From Bradyrhizobium sp. LMTR 3 (GTDB taxonomy: Bacteria; Pseudomonadota; Alphaproteobacteria; Rhizobiales; Xanthobacteraceae): a stretch of 64,000 nt of DNA. The notes below the pieces were generated by a model. It had not been told where the DNA came from. It worked only from the letters and a program-made list of their open reading frames with translations, and ran no database searches. The position numbers and the translations under genes are program-made. Of the stretch, positions 7,863 to 15,290 are shown one piece after another (the stretch's first letter is position 1; each line of letters opens with the position of its first letter). The stretch lies in NCBI RefSeq assembly GCF_001693485.1, contig NZ_MAXC01000043.1:62001-126000 (forward strand). The letters run 5' to 3'.

Positions 7863-8045
7863 GCATGCGCTCGCAATGACGGGGAGAGATAGCGACGCAA
7901 CACTCGACTGTCGTCCCCGCCAACGGGTCGCGCGAATGCGCGCCGATGACAGGCTCCGGCGGGGATCCAGTACGCTGCGGCTTCTCGGTTCAATCACTGG
8001 CGTCTCTGGAATACTGGGTCGCCCGGTCAAGCCGGGCGATGACTA
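7863..8045. repeat. Dispersed intergenic repeat (GTCCCCGCCAACGGGTCG type)
   Basis: Contains the block CCAACGGGTCGCGCGAATGC followed by GCGCCGATGACAGGCTCCG and ends GCCCGGTCAAGCCGGGCGATGAC. The block around GATGACAGGCTCCG recurs at 35206-35250. Short reading frames across it have no coding character. Confidence 0.6.
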
Positions 8046-8104
8046 CCGAGTATGAGGAGGCGATCTCGCGGCGCATTTCGCCCGAGGTATGCTCTCAACT
8101 TCCC

Positions 8105-8380
8105 GCCCTCTCCAAACTGAGGGCGCAGGGAAGACCGGGTGCGCGCCGCACCCGCGGTCTCGTGTGCCATTGCGCATAAAGAACACGCACACGAGCATAC
8201 AGGTACAGCGGGAGCATCCCGGCCTTCCCTGCGCAATGGCTTTACGGCTTACTTCGTGCTCTTCCCGGAGAACGGCTCTTTTGCCTCCGTCATCGGCGGG
8301 ACACTTCCCGCCAACTTAACGCCAGCACCGCGGCGCCCGAACCACACGACTTCACCGTACGCCTCCGGCGCGTACGTCTA
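8105..8380. repeat. Bradyrhizobium-type dispersed repeat that mimics a gene
   Basis: Starts near CCTCTCCAAACTGAGGGCGC and runs to the CGTACGCCTCCGGCGCGTACG palindrome. Frames on both strands give Arg/Pro/Ser-rich translations without a ribosome site. From memory, near-identical translations are over-predicted as short hypothetical proteins in many Bradyrhizobium genomes; a search of its copies would settle it. Confidence 0.55.
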
Positions 8381-8619
8381 GCGCGCCATCAGCGTCCATC
8401 GCATCTCACCGCGCGTTCGTGACGATCGCGAGCCGCCCCTCCATCGGGTGAGACGGCGGAGTTATGCCGATGATTTGCCCGTGATGTTAAGCGGAATATT
8501 TTTGATTCCCGGGCTTGACACGATTTCTGAAAATCAGAAGTGATTTGCCCGTCGTGCCAATTGGTCGCAACCGCGCATTGAAATTTCGCTTGGGCGCGAG
8601 GCAAATCAGTTTGCATTTC

Positions 8620-8713
8620 GTAGGGTGGGCAAAGCGCAAGCGTGCCCACCATCAATCACCGTGCTCGATGATAGATGGTGGGCACGGCGCTATCGCGCCT
8701 TTGCCCAACCTAC
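8620..8713. repeat. GTAGGGTGGGCAAAGCG palindromic repeat
   Basis: Left arm GTAGGGTGGGCAAAGCGCAA with GCGTGCCCACC, right arm GGTGGGCACG ... CGCCTTTGCCCAACCTAC: a long imperfect inverted repeat over 94 bases. This motif is a widespread REP-like element in proteobacteria. Confidence 0.75.
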
Positions 8714-8738
8714 AGATCTCGCTTGGCGGATACGATGC

Positions 8739-9155
8739 CTACGTCACGCAGCGGCCGGGCTGGAGCAGCTTTGCGACTTCGGTCAGCACGCTGACGGGCG
8801 GTTCGCAGGCGATCGTTGTCTTCGGTTTGCCGGGCTTGTTGTCGGGTTTGGCCGGCGGCGCCGGGCGGTTCCGCGCCTCCTCTTGAACCACGGGAACACG
8901 TACCACCACGGAAGTGTCCTCGAGGCCGACGGTCCGGATCGTAATCGTCTCGGTCTGGCCCGCCGCGGCTTTGACGGCCGCGCGGTCGGCCTTGGTGGCG
9001 CGGTTGATGTCTGCTCCGCGGTTGATGTCTGTTCCGGGTGAGGTCGCGGCGAGTTTCAGCCGGCTGGCGAGGTCGTGGCCGGAAGCGAGCTGAACGGCGC
9101 CAAACGTGGCGAAGACGGCAAGAAGGGCAAAAATTGCTTTGAAAATCTGTGACAT
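8739..9155 (-). CDS. Small secreted protein, function unknown
   Basis: A 138-residue protein with a hydrophobic signal sequence (IFKAIFALLAVFATFGAVQLASG), a polar middle and a C-terminal block ACEPPVSVLTEVAKLLQPGRCVT (shown here in parts: ACEPPVSVLTEV and LLQPGRCVT) with two cysteines that could pair. The middle has a short duplicated unit, GTDINRGADINRA, encoded by two near-identical 17-base units at about 9000-9035. Similar C-termini occur on small secreted proteins of Bradyrhizobium, to my recollection. No function can be assigned. Confidence 0.7.
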   Translation of the reverse strand: MSQIFKAIFALLAVFATFGAVQLASGHDLASRLKLAATSPGTDINRGADINRATKADRAAVKAAAGQTETITIRTVGLEDTSVVVRVPVVQEEARNRPAPPAKPDNKPGKPKTTIACEPPVSVLTEVAKLLQPGRCVT

Positions 9156-9254
9156 GGCTCTGTGTCCCTCGCCCCATGGCGATCACGAACACAACCCGAA
9201 CCGAGTAGCCGCAGGTCCGGTGCTTAGCGATCACTTAACCGTGTACGAAAAATA

Positions 9255-9378
9255 TTTGCGGTCTCATGGAACGACTCCGGGGGCTCGGAGTCATCCCGGC
9301 AGCCGGTTATTCCCCCTGCCCCATTGACCGGCGACGTAGGGCGCGATCGTGGTGATGCCGATCGCGCCCTGCTTTTTT
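9255..9378 (+). ncRNA. Possible small RNA ending in an intrinsic terminator
   Basis: Two hairpins on the plus strand, GACTCCG/CGGAGTC at 9273-9292 and the terminator at 9338-9378, lie between two minus-strand genes. A plus-strand terminator has no protein-coding transcript to end here, so a small RNA is the simplest reading. The 5' end is a guess and no convincing promoter was seen. Confidence 0.3.
9338..9378 (+). terminator. Intrinsic terminator, plus-strand orientation
   Basis: AGGGCGCGATCG, 9-base loop, CGATCGCGCCCT, then GCTTTTTTG: a perfect 12-bp stem followed by a T-run. On the minus strand the run precedes the hairpin, so it would not serve as a normal terminator for the MFS gene, which stops at 9383. 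Confidence 0.75.
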
Positions 9379-9382
9379 GTAA

Positions 9383-10657
9383 CTACCGCCCCGCCGCCTT
9401 CATCTCCTCGCTCGGCTTCACATCCTGCGATCTGCTGTAAATGGCAACCGCCACGATCAGCACCAGCGTCAGCGTGCCGAACAGCGCGCGATAGGCGTCC
9501 TCCGTGCGTGCGCCACTGGCCAGCGGCTCGAACGCGCCGATGATGATGCCGGAGAGCGTCTGCATGCAGGCGACGCCGAGCATCACCGACGTGTTCATGG
9601 TGGAGATGCCGCGGCCGATCAGGCGGTCCGGAAAGATGCCGCGACCGTGCGTCATCACCATGGTGCTGGAGGCGGAGAAGAAGCCCATGGCGACGATGAC
9701 GCCGACCGGCAGCCAGGTGGGCGGGTGGGAGAACAGCGCCAGAATCGCGAGCAGCAAGATGATCGCCGAGGTGCCGCCGATGGCGATCCATTTGCGGGTG
9801 TCGAGCCGGCGGTCGAGCGGGCCGAAGGCGAGCATGCCGGCCTGGTAGGCGATCACGGCGCAGAGCAGGACATTGCCGGCCGCGATCGGGCTCAGGCCAT
9901 GCACCTCGCGCAGGAACGCGCCGCCCCACAGGCCCTGCACGGTGAAGGTGCAGGCATAGTTGCAGAAGTTCAGCGCCAGGATCGGCTTCAGGTGCGGATT
10001 GCGCAGCACCTCGATCAGGCCTTTGAGCATCTCGCCGGGCGGCTCCGCCTTGCGGCTCAGGAAGGGGTGGCCGGGCGGCGCGTCGCGCACCACCAGAAAG
10101 ATCGCGACCGTGGCGAGCGCGGTGAAGACGACCACGGCGCCGAACACCGGACGCCAGCCGACCGCCTGCGATGCCCAGGCGAGCGGCGTGGTGGCGGCGA
10201 GGTTGCCGAGCAGGCCGATCGACAGCACGAGCGCGGTCAGCGTGGAGAAACGATCCGGCGGAAACCAGCGCGAGATCACCACCATGCTGCCGATCAGCAT
10301 CACGCCGCAGCCGGCCCCCATCAGCGCGCGGCCGGTGAGCAGCACCGGCCAGCTCGGCGCCAGCGTGAACATCGCGCCGCCGATGCAGGCCACGATCAGC
10401 ATGCCGACCACGGTATAGCGCGGCCCGAAACGGTCGAAGAAGAAGCCGCAAGGAATCTGCATCGCCGCGAAGCCGAAGAAGAACGCGCCGGTCAGAGCCC
10501 CCAGCGCTTCCGGCCCGATGGCAAGATCGCGCATCAGGTCGAGGCCGATGGTAACGTTGGAGGCGCGGAAAAAATGGCTGGCGACATAGGCGGTCGCCAA
10601 TGTCGCAACGATGATGAGGCCCCGGCGGTGGGGGAAAGGCCGCTCGGCGGACTGCAT
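9383..10657 (-). CDS. MFS transporter
   Basis: A 424-residue major facilitator with 12 predicted helices. The first half carries a motif-A-like loop (FDRFGPRYTVV) between helices 2 and 3, and the sequence VTIGLDLMRDLAIGPEALG in the first periplasmic segment is typical of sugar/organic-acid or drug MFS members. The central cytoplasmic loop (about 198-222) separates two six-helix halves. Substrate unknown. It stands alone: the upstream gene is 450 bases away and the downstream gene 227 bases away. The ATG at 10657 fits the start of helix 1 (GLIIVATLATAYVASHFF) after a short basic N-terminus. Confidence 0.9.
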   Translation of the reverse strand: MQSAERPFPHRRGLIIVATLATAYVASHFFRASNVTIGLDLMRDLAIGPEALGALTGAFFFGFAAMQIPCGFFFDRFGPRYTVVGMLIVACIGGAMFTLAPSWPVLLTGRALMGAGCGVMLIGSMVVISRWFPPDRFSTLTALVLSIGLLGNLAATTPLAWASQAVGWRPVFGAVVVFTALATVAIFLVVRDAPPGHPFLSRKAEPPGEMLKGLIEVLRNPHLKPILALNFCNYACTFTVQGLWGGAFLREVHGLSPIAAGNVLLCAVIAYQAGMLAFGPLDRRLDTRKWIAIGGTSAIILLLAILALFSHPPTWLPVGVIVAMGFFSASSTMVMTHGRGIFPDRLIGRGISTMNTSVMLGVACMQTLSGIIIGAFEPLASGARTEDAYRALFGTLTLVLIVAVAIYSRSQDVKPSEEMKAAGR

Positions 10658-10756
10658 CGGTGAAGGACGTTTCCGGTTGTTTTTCTTGTGGCTGCGAGCC
10701 TATGCGGGCACGGAACGCAGTTCAACCAGCAATCGATCCGATTGGTGGCCTCCATG

Positions 10757-10954
10757 TCAGTGCGCGCATGGCTCTTGCCCACAAAAAAATCCGGCGCGCT
10801 GGTGGCGCGCCGGATAGTCCGACCAGCTTTTCACATCGAAGCTGGTGGCCCTAGCCAGGGGGAGGTGCCTGGCCGAGAACACGGTAACGCCGGCGGTCGC
10901 CGGTCCCAACGTGTGGAATTCCAGGATCGGCGGCGTGTCAGGAGAAGCAATCAT
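10757..10954 (-). CDS. Doubtful short reading frame overlapping a terminator
   Basis: A 65-residue frame starting MIASPDTPPILEFHTLG. Its codon use is moderately G/C-rich at third positions, but the strong terminator at 10783-10815 lies inside its last third, so the transcript would end before the stop codon. The upstream sequence has only a weak ribosome site and a CCGGCTTGTGAGGCCGG hairpin. It may be a non-coding RNA rather than a gene. Confidence 0.25.
   Translation of the reverse strand: MIASPDTPPILEFHTLGPATAGVTVFSARHLPLARATSFDVKSWSDYPARHQRAGFFCGQEPCAH
10783..10815 (-). terminator. Intrinsic terminator, minus strand
   Basis: On the minus strand ATCCGGCGCGC, 5-base loop, GCGCGCCGGAT followed by seven T residues. 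The 11-bp stem is identical to that of the phyR terminator at 13919-13950. It would end a transcript from the NYN-domain gene or from a small RNA in the gap. Confidence 0.85.
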
Positions 10955-11106
10955 ACCGCCGGCCTCACAAGCCGGACGTGAACTGCTTCACAGACCGCGT
11001 GCACAAAAATACAGGCCGTGCAGCGGGCACGCGGAATCCATTCCAACTCTACGCAACAGCAACTCGAACCAGTCCGCAGCCCGCGGTTCAACCGACCAAT
11101 CGGAAA

Positions 11107-11718
11107 TCATTCCGCAATGCCCCCGCCATTGATCGCTCCGCGCGTCGCGAACGACGGCAATTGCTGGCGGGTCTCGCGCAGTACCGGCCGCTCGGACGGG
11201 GCGCGCCCGAGCGCGGCCTTCAATTCCGCAAGGTCGATGAAGGCATCGGCCTGACGCCGCAGTTCGTCAGCCACCATCGGCGGCTGACTGGTCAGGGTCG
11301 AGACGACGGTAACGTGCACGCCGCGGCGCTGCACCGCCTCCAGCAGCGGGCGAAAATCCCCATCGCCGGAGAACAGAAACATCCTGTCGATACGCTCGGC
11401 GAGTTCCATCGCATTGACGGCAAGCTCGATATGCATGCTGCCCTTCACCTTGCGGCGGCCGCCGGCGTCGGTGAATTCCTTGGTGAGCTTGGTGACGACG
11501 GTGTAGCCGTTGTAATCGAGCCAATCGACAAGGGGACGGATGGATGTATATTCCTGATCCTCGATAATGGTCGTGTAGTAGAACGCGCGCAATAACGCGC
11601 CACGGCCCTGGAACTCCTTGAGCAGACGCCGGTAGTCGATATCGAAACCGAGTGTCCTGGCGGTCGCATATAGATTGGCGCCATCGATAAAGAGCGCGAT
11701 TCTGTCGGACGGCATCAT
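11107..11718 (-). CDS. NYN domain (LabA/DUF88-like) protein
   Basis: A 203-residue protein with a PIN-like NYN nuclease fold. The N-terminal RIALFIDGANLYATARTLG carries the first acidic metal ligand and the NYN asparagine; FLFSGDGDFRPLLEAVQRRG carries the central acidic cluster. Such proteins are putative RNases or RNA-binding factors; LabA relatives affect gene expression in cyanobacteria. The C-terminal 50 residues are polar and probably flexible. I use ATG at 11718 because GAGAGG lies about 10 bases upstream; the ATG at 11736 has no ribosome site, and 11715 is possible too. Confidence 0.88.
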   Translation of the reverse strand: MMPSDRIALFIDGANLYATARTLGFDIDYRRLLKEFQGRGALLRAFYYTTIIEDQEYTSIRPLVDWLDYNGYTVVTKLTKEFTDAGGRRKVKGSMHIELAVNAMELAERIDRMFLFSGDGDFRPLLEAVQRRGVHVTVVSTLTSQPPMVADELRRQADAFIDLAELKAALGRAPSERPVLRETRQQLPSFATRGAINGGGIAE

Positions 11719-12037
11719 CAGACACTGGCCTCTCATTCAAGGGGACGCCGATCGAGCGAGCATTGCCTAAAGGCCCGCACGCTGCTGCTAGGTACCAAAG
11801 CTGACCGAGGTGACGAGGCAGGTGGCGCCGACGATCGGGAGGAACAATCGCGCGCTGCGCCAGTAGTTCAGTCGATATGCATCCTGCCTCGACGCGCCAA
11901 CGTTAAGGTGCGTGCGCGCCAAGCTCAATTGTACCGAGGTAAGCCGCCGGTATCGAAACGGATGGACCGGCTATACGAAGGTTTATGACTTAGCTCCGCG
12001 GCGACGCCGCGGACGATGCAGTTTCATCCGAACTGCG
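11719..12037. other. Intergenic region, nothing definite
   Basis: About 320 bases between two minus-strand genes. It holds small hairpins (GCTCCGCGGCGACGCCGCGGA near 11994 and GCAGTTTCATCCGAACTGC near 12017) but no T-run, recognised promoter or coding frame. Confidence 0.5.
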
Positions 12038-12598
12038 TCAGCCGCGCCTGGCGCCCGCGACATAGCCGGCGGTAACTTCGCCCTTGTGCGCGGCGAAGGC
12101 TGCGAGGACCTCACCCTTCTCCCGCTTGGGCACCTTGAAGATGCTCAGCGTCCGCCCGAGTTCGGCTGCCACCTCGTCGAATTCTGCGGGCGAGATCCGC
12201 AAGTTCCGGTGGGCCTCTTCAAGGCCGACCGGCGTCTTGCCGGGCTTGGTCGCGGTGAACTGGAACGGGCCGCCCGCAACGTTGCAGACCCAGAGCGTCC
12301 GCATGAATTTGAGACCGGGCAGCCTTTGCAGGTTCTTGGTGTGCCATTGCCGCAGTTGCGGGTTTTTGGATTTTTGGCCGACGATGGGATTCTTCACGAT
12401 GGCGTCGCTGAAATGATCGACGACGGCTGCGATGGCGAAAACGCCGCCCAGCCGCTCATATAGACTTTTCTCCGACGTTGCGTCCTTGGCCTGCGCGTGG
12501 GCGTTGTCGGCCGTTACCAAAGCCGCCGGCACGGCGGTGAGCGCCAGCGCTGCGACCACGCTGCGTCTGGAAATGGAAGTCGAACGAGCTCGTGCCAT
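12038..12598 (-). CDS. Exported group 1 truncated haemoglobin
   Basis: A 186-residue protein. The first about 36 residues form a signal peptide with a twin-arginine-like SRRSVVAALALTAVPAAL and a cleavage context AHAQA. The mature part is a group 1 truncated globin: SLYERLGGVFAIAAVVDHFS, the region VGLEEAHRNLRISPAEFDEV with the proximal haem-ligand histidine in AHRNL, and a C-terminal helix. Truncated haemoglobins bind O2 or NO and are usually cytosolic; here the leader implies the periplasm. The start ATG at 12598 is used, with GGAGGTAACC just upstream. Confidence 0.88.
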   Translation of the reverse strand: MARARSTSISRRSVVAALALTAVPAALVTADNAHAQAKDATSEKSLYERLGGVFAIAAVVDHFSDAIVKNPIVGQKSKNPQLRQWHTKNLQRLPGLKFMRTLWVCNVAGGPFQFTATKPGKTPVGLEEAHRNLRISPAEFDEVAAELGRTLSIFKVPKREKGEVLAAFAAHKGEVTAGYVAGARRG

Positions 12599-12860
12599 TG
12601 GTTACCTCCATGGTGCGGGTACGAAAGGCATTACCGTCCGGGCGCCTGGCGCGCTGAACCAGCTCGGTATCGTCCGGTGCCCATGGGTCGAGGCCCGTTG
12701 CGGCATCGGCGCTCTCGTCGCCGTGTCACTTGGATGGAGCTGAAAGAAAAACGTTCCTGATAAAATCGGGCTGGACGTGAATTTTCGTGAGCTCCGCGAA
12801 CGTCCTCAGCCCGCTCGGCCGCGGCGATAGCGCGAGCGAGCGCATTTCATCCGGCTCGCA

Positions 12861-13853
12861 TTACGTGGCCTTCCGCCACCCTTGCAGAACAGCTTTCACA
12901 GCTTTCCACGCCGGCGCGACGACAAATCCGACGACCGGAATCGATGCGGCGCCGATCAGCAATCCGATGACACCGGAGATGGCGGCCTCAACCACCCATT
13001 CGAGAATCGCGGCGGCGGGCGGCATCGCGTGCGCCGCAGCCTCCTCCGCCGCCTTGACGGCGTGTTCGATCGCGGGCGGGCCGTAGACCTCGAGGCCATG
13101 CAGGATGATGCCGCCACCCACCCAGATCATGGCGGCGGTGCCGATCACGCTGAGGAGTTTCAGCAGCACGGGCATGCCCCGCACGAGGCCGCGGCCGAGC
13201 GCACGGCCGACGAGCGAAGCACGATCGCTGGTCGCAAGCGCTAAGCCAACGTCGTCGGCTTTCACGATCAGGGCGACCACGCCGTACACGGCGACGGTGA
13301 TTCCGATCGCCACGACCGCCAACACGAGCGCCTGCTTCCAAAGGCTCCCGGCCGGTAGCGCCGCCAGCGTGATCGCCATGATCTCGGCCGAGAGGATGAA
13401 GTCGGTCTTAACGGCGCTTGCGACCTTCTCGTCTTCGACTGACTGAGGGTTCAACGCCACCGTGCCGAGCTGGGCCTCATGCTGGTGTGCCTGATGGGGC
13501 ATGACCGCTTCGAGCACTTTCTCCACCCCTTCGTAGCAGAGATAGGCTCCGCCCAGCATCAGCAGCGGCGTAATCGTCCAGGGAAGGAAGTAGCTCAGCA
13601 CCAAGGCGGCTGGCAGCAGGATCAACAGCTTGTTGCGCAGCGATCCCGCGGCGATCCTGCCCACAATGGGAAGCTCGCGCTTCGGCTCGAACCCGATCAC
13701 GTAGCCGGGCGTAACCGCGGTATCGTCGATCACGACGCCTGCGGCCTTTGCGCCTGCCCTGGCGGCCTGGCTGGCGACATCATCGAGGGAGGCTGCAGCT
13801 ACCTTCGCGATACCAGCGACATCGTCGAGAAGGCCGATCAGCCCGATACTCAT
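12861..13853 (-). CDS. DUF808 (YedI-like) inner-membrane protein
   Basis: A 330-residue polytopic protein beginning MSIGLIGLLDDVAGIAKVAA, the typical start of the DUF808/YedI family. It has DDTAVTPGYVIGF, then pairs of helices (LLILLPAALVLSYFLPW, ITPLLMLGGAYLCYEGVEKV, ALVLAVVAIGITVAVYGVVAL and others). The segment MPHQAHQHEA is His-rich. Function unknown; a transport role is often assumed for the family. It is monocistronic by position. Confidence 0.88.
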   Translation of the reverse strand: MSIGLIGLLDDVAGIAKVAAASLDDVASQAARAGAKAAGVVIDDTAVTPGYVIGFEPKRELPIVGRIAAGSLRNKLLILLPAALVLSYFLPWTITPLLMLGGAYLCYEGVEKVLEAVMPHQAHQHEAQLGTVALNPQSVEDEKVASAVKTDFILSAEIMAITLAALPAGSLWKQALVLAVVAIGITVAVYGVVALIVKADDVGLALATSDRASLVGRALGRGLVRGMPVLLKLLSVIGTAAMIWVGGGIILHGLEVYGPPAIEHAVKAAEEAAAHAMPPAAAILEWVVEAAISGVIGLLIGAASIPVVGFVVAPAWKAVKAVLQGWRKAT

Positions 13854-13918
13854 CGAATTTTAGCCCCCAACCGTTCGCAGATTCGTAGCAGACAAGCTGC
13901 GGTATGTGACACGACGAG

Positions 13919-13950
13919 AAAAATCCGGCGCGCAGTGGGGCGCGCCGGAT
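13919..13950 (-). terminator. Terminator of phyR
   Basis: On the minus strand ATCCGGCGCGC, loop, GCGCGCCGGAT followed by a T-run; 30 bases after the phyR stop. It shares its entire stem with the terminator at 10783-10815. Confidence 0.85.
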
Positions 13951-13979
13951 GCATTCTTACTCACTCAAGAAGATCTAGA

Positions 13980-14786
13980 TCAACCGGTGGCTGCTCGCGG
14001 GGTGCGATTGCGCGAGTTGCGCTGGAAGAACAGCGCCTGGCTCGCGACCGCCGAAACCATTGCGGGCTGGAACGGCTTTGAGATCAGGAACGCGGGCTCG
14101 GGGCGTTCGCCGGTCAGGAAGCGCTCGGGGTAAGCGGTGATGAACACCACCGGCACCTCGAACGCGCGCAGCAATTCGTTGACCGCATCCAGGCCCGACG
14201 AGCCGTCGGCGAGCTGGATGTCGGCGAGGATCAGGCCGGGCTTCTTATTTTTGGCCAGCGCGACCGCGTCGGCATGGGTGCGGGCGACGCCGATGACGTT
14301 GTGACCGAGGTTCTTCACGAGGCTCTCGAGGTCCATCGCGATGAAGGTCTCGTCCTCGATGATGAGAACGTCGGTGGCGATCTCGGCCGCCATTTCGCGG
14401 CCGGCGGTATCCGTCAACTGCCGGGTCTCGGCGATGTCGGTATTGAGGATGAACGCCACCTCTTCCTCGGAGAAGCCTTCGAGCGACAGCAACAGGAACG
14501 CCTGCCGCGGCAGCGGCGTGATGTTCGACAGCCGCCGCTCCGGCGGCAGCGCCAACGTCGCGACATCAGGATTGTCGTTGAGCGAGACCGAATTCCAGAT
14601 CTGGGTGAACAGCTTGAACAGCCCGGCGCGCGGGCCGTACCGTTCATCCAGCAGCGAGGCATCCTGCAGCAGGGCCTCCAGCATGGCGGCCACATAGGCA
14701 TCGCCCGAGGCCTGGTTTCCGGTGAGCGCACGGGCATAGCGCCGCAACAGCGGCAGATGTTCAGCAACGAGCTGTGATCGGGACAT
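13980..14786 (-). CDS. phyR: PhyR, anti-anti-sigma response regulator
   Basis: A 268-residue regulator of the general stress response. Residues 1-130 are a sigma-factor-like domain (LVAEHLPLLRRYARALTGNQ; ITPLPRQAFLLLSLEGFSEE), and residues 138-255 a receiver with the acidic pair IIEDE, phospho-acceptor Asp about 189 (LILADIQLADGSSG) and Lys about 237 (LISKPF). When phosphorylated, PhyR binds NepR and frees EcfG. The ATG at 14786 is chosen because AAGGA lies 8 bases upstream; 14792 would add two residues. It is divergent from nepR-ecfG, the standard arrangement. Confidence 0.97.
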   Translation of the reverse strand: MSRSQLVAEHLPLLRRYARALTGNQASGDAYVAAMLEALLQDASLLDERYGPRAGLFKLFTQIWNSVSLNDNPDVATLALPPERRLSNITPLPRQAFLLLSLEGFSEEEVAFILNTDIAETRQLTDTAGREMAAEIATDVLIIEDETFIAMDLESLVKNLGHNVIGVARTHADAVALAKNKKPGLILADIQLADGSSGLDAVNELLRAFEVPVVFITAYPERFLTGERPEPAFLISKPFQPAMVSAVASQALFFQRNSRNRTPRAATG

Positions 14787-14978
14787 CCCCATTATCCTTG
14801 TCTTGGGCCGTATCGTTGGCCGTTACTTAGGGTCGCATCTGGGCGAACGTAACCTCGCGCGCCGCGTCCGGCGCCAAATTAAAAGTTTCTTAAGCCTCGA
14901 TTCGGGGGGACCCGGTTCCCCTGTCACCCCGACTACTCGCGGAAGGCAAAAAAGTTCCAGAAAAAGTTCCCAGATTTC

Positions 14979-15003
14979 GGAACCATCCGCAGATATTCGC
15001 ATT
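14979..15003 (+). promoter_or_regulatory. Imperfect EcfG-like promoter before nepR
   Basis: GGAAC (14979-14983), 16-base spacer, CATT (15000-15003): one mismatch to CGTT. In other alphaproteobacteria nepR-ecfG is autoregulated, so this is the best candidate, about 50 bases before the TTG start. Confidence 0.45.
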
Positions 15004-15053
15004 AGCCTTTGACCTATAACGCGGCGGCCTAGGCCCAATTTCGAGGTAACCTC

Positions 15054-15290
15054 TTGAAACCACAGAGAATTAACTCTCGGGGAAGCGTGGATCAGACCAT
15101 GAAGGAAGCAAAAAAGCAGGGCGGGCTCAATGCCGAGATTCAATCGAGGATCGGCCACCAGCTCCGTGCCATGTACGACGATGTGGTCCGACAGGGCGTG
15201 CCGGACCGCTTTGCGGAGCTGATCCGGAAGCTCGATGGGCCGGAAGCGGCGGCGGCCCAAATCGACAACAAAGAAGACGGGAGGGACTAA
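15054..15290 (+). CDS. nepR: NepR anti-sigma factor
   Basis: A 78-residue (or shorter) anti-sigma factor that holds EcfG inactive and is sequestered by PhyR-P. The conserved core is IQSRIGHQLRAMYDDVVRQG followed by VPDRFAELIRKLD, two short helices. I list the TTG at 15054 because it has a good GAGGT site 7 bases upstream. GTG 15087 and ATG 15099 (MKEAKKQGG) are possible and would leave the whole core intact. The stop overlaps the ecfG start (TAATG), so the anti-sigma and sigma factors are translationally coupled. Confidence 0.92.
   Translation: MKPQRINSRGSVDQTMKEAKKQGGLNAEIQSRIGHQLRAMYDDVVRQGVPDRFAELIRKLDGPEAAAAQIDNKEDGRD

Larger units (their letters stand above)
7819..8738. other. Gene-free stretch made of dispersed repeats
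   Basis: No open frame here looks coding. The stretch holds at least three palindromic or dispersed elements (7863-8045, 8105-8380, 8620-8713), listed separately. The part between 8385 and 8615 shows nothing recognisable. Confidence 0.7.
10658..11106. other. Intergenic region with possible minus-strand transcript
   Basis: A 449-base gap between the MFS gene and the NYN-domain gene. It holds the minus-strand terminator at 10783-10815 and a short open frame at 10757-10954, treated separately. Nothing else recognisable. Confidence 0.6.

Noticed and set aside
8089..8381. Overlapping short frames on the plus strand
   Set aside because: They fall in a dispersed repeat and have no ribosome sites.
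7819..8738. CRISPR-like array
   Set aside because: Repeats are long palindromes of different families, not short direct repeats with regular spacers.
9647..10663. 338-residue plus-strand frame opposite the MFS gene
   Set aside because: Shadow frame; the minus-strand MFS protein has clear membrane helices.
14881..14985. EcfG promoter for phyR
   Set aside because: Three GGAAC copies exist on the minus strand, but none has CGTT at 16 or 17 bases.
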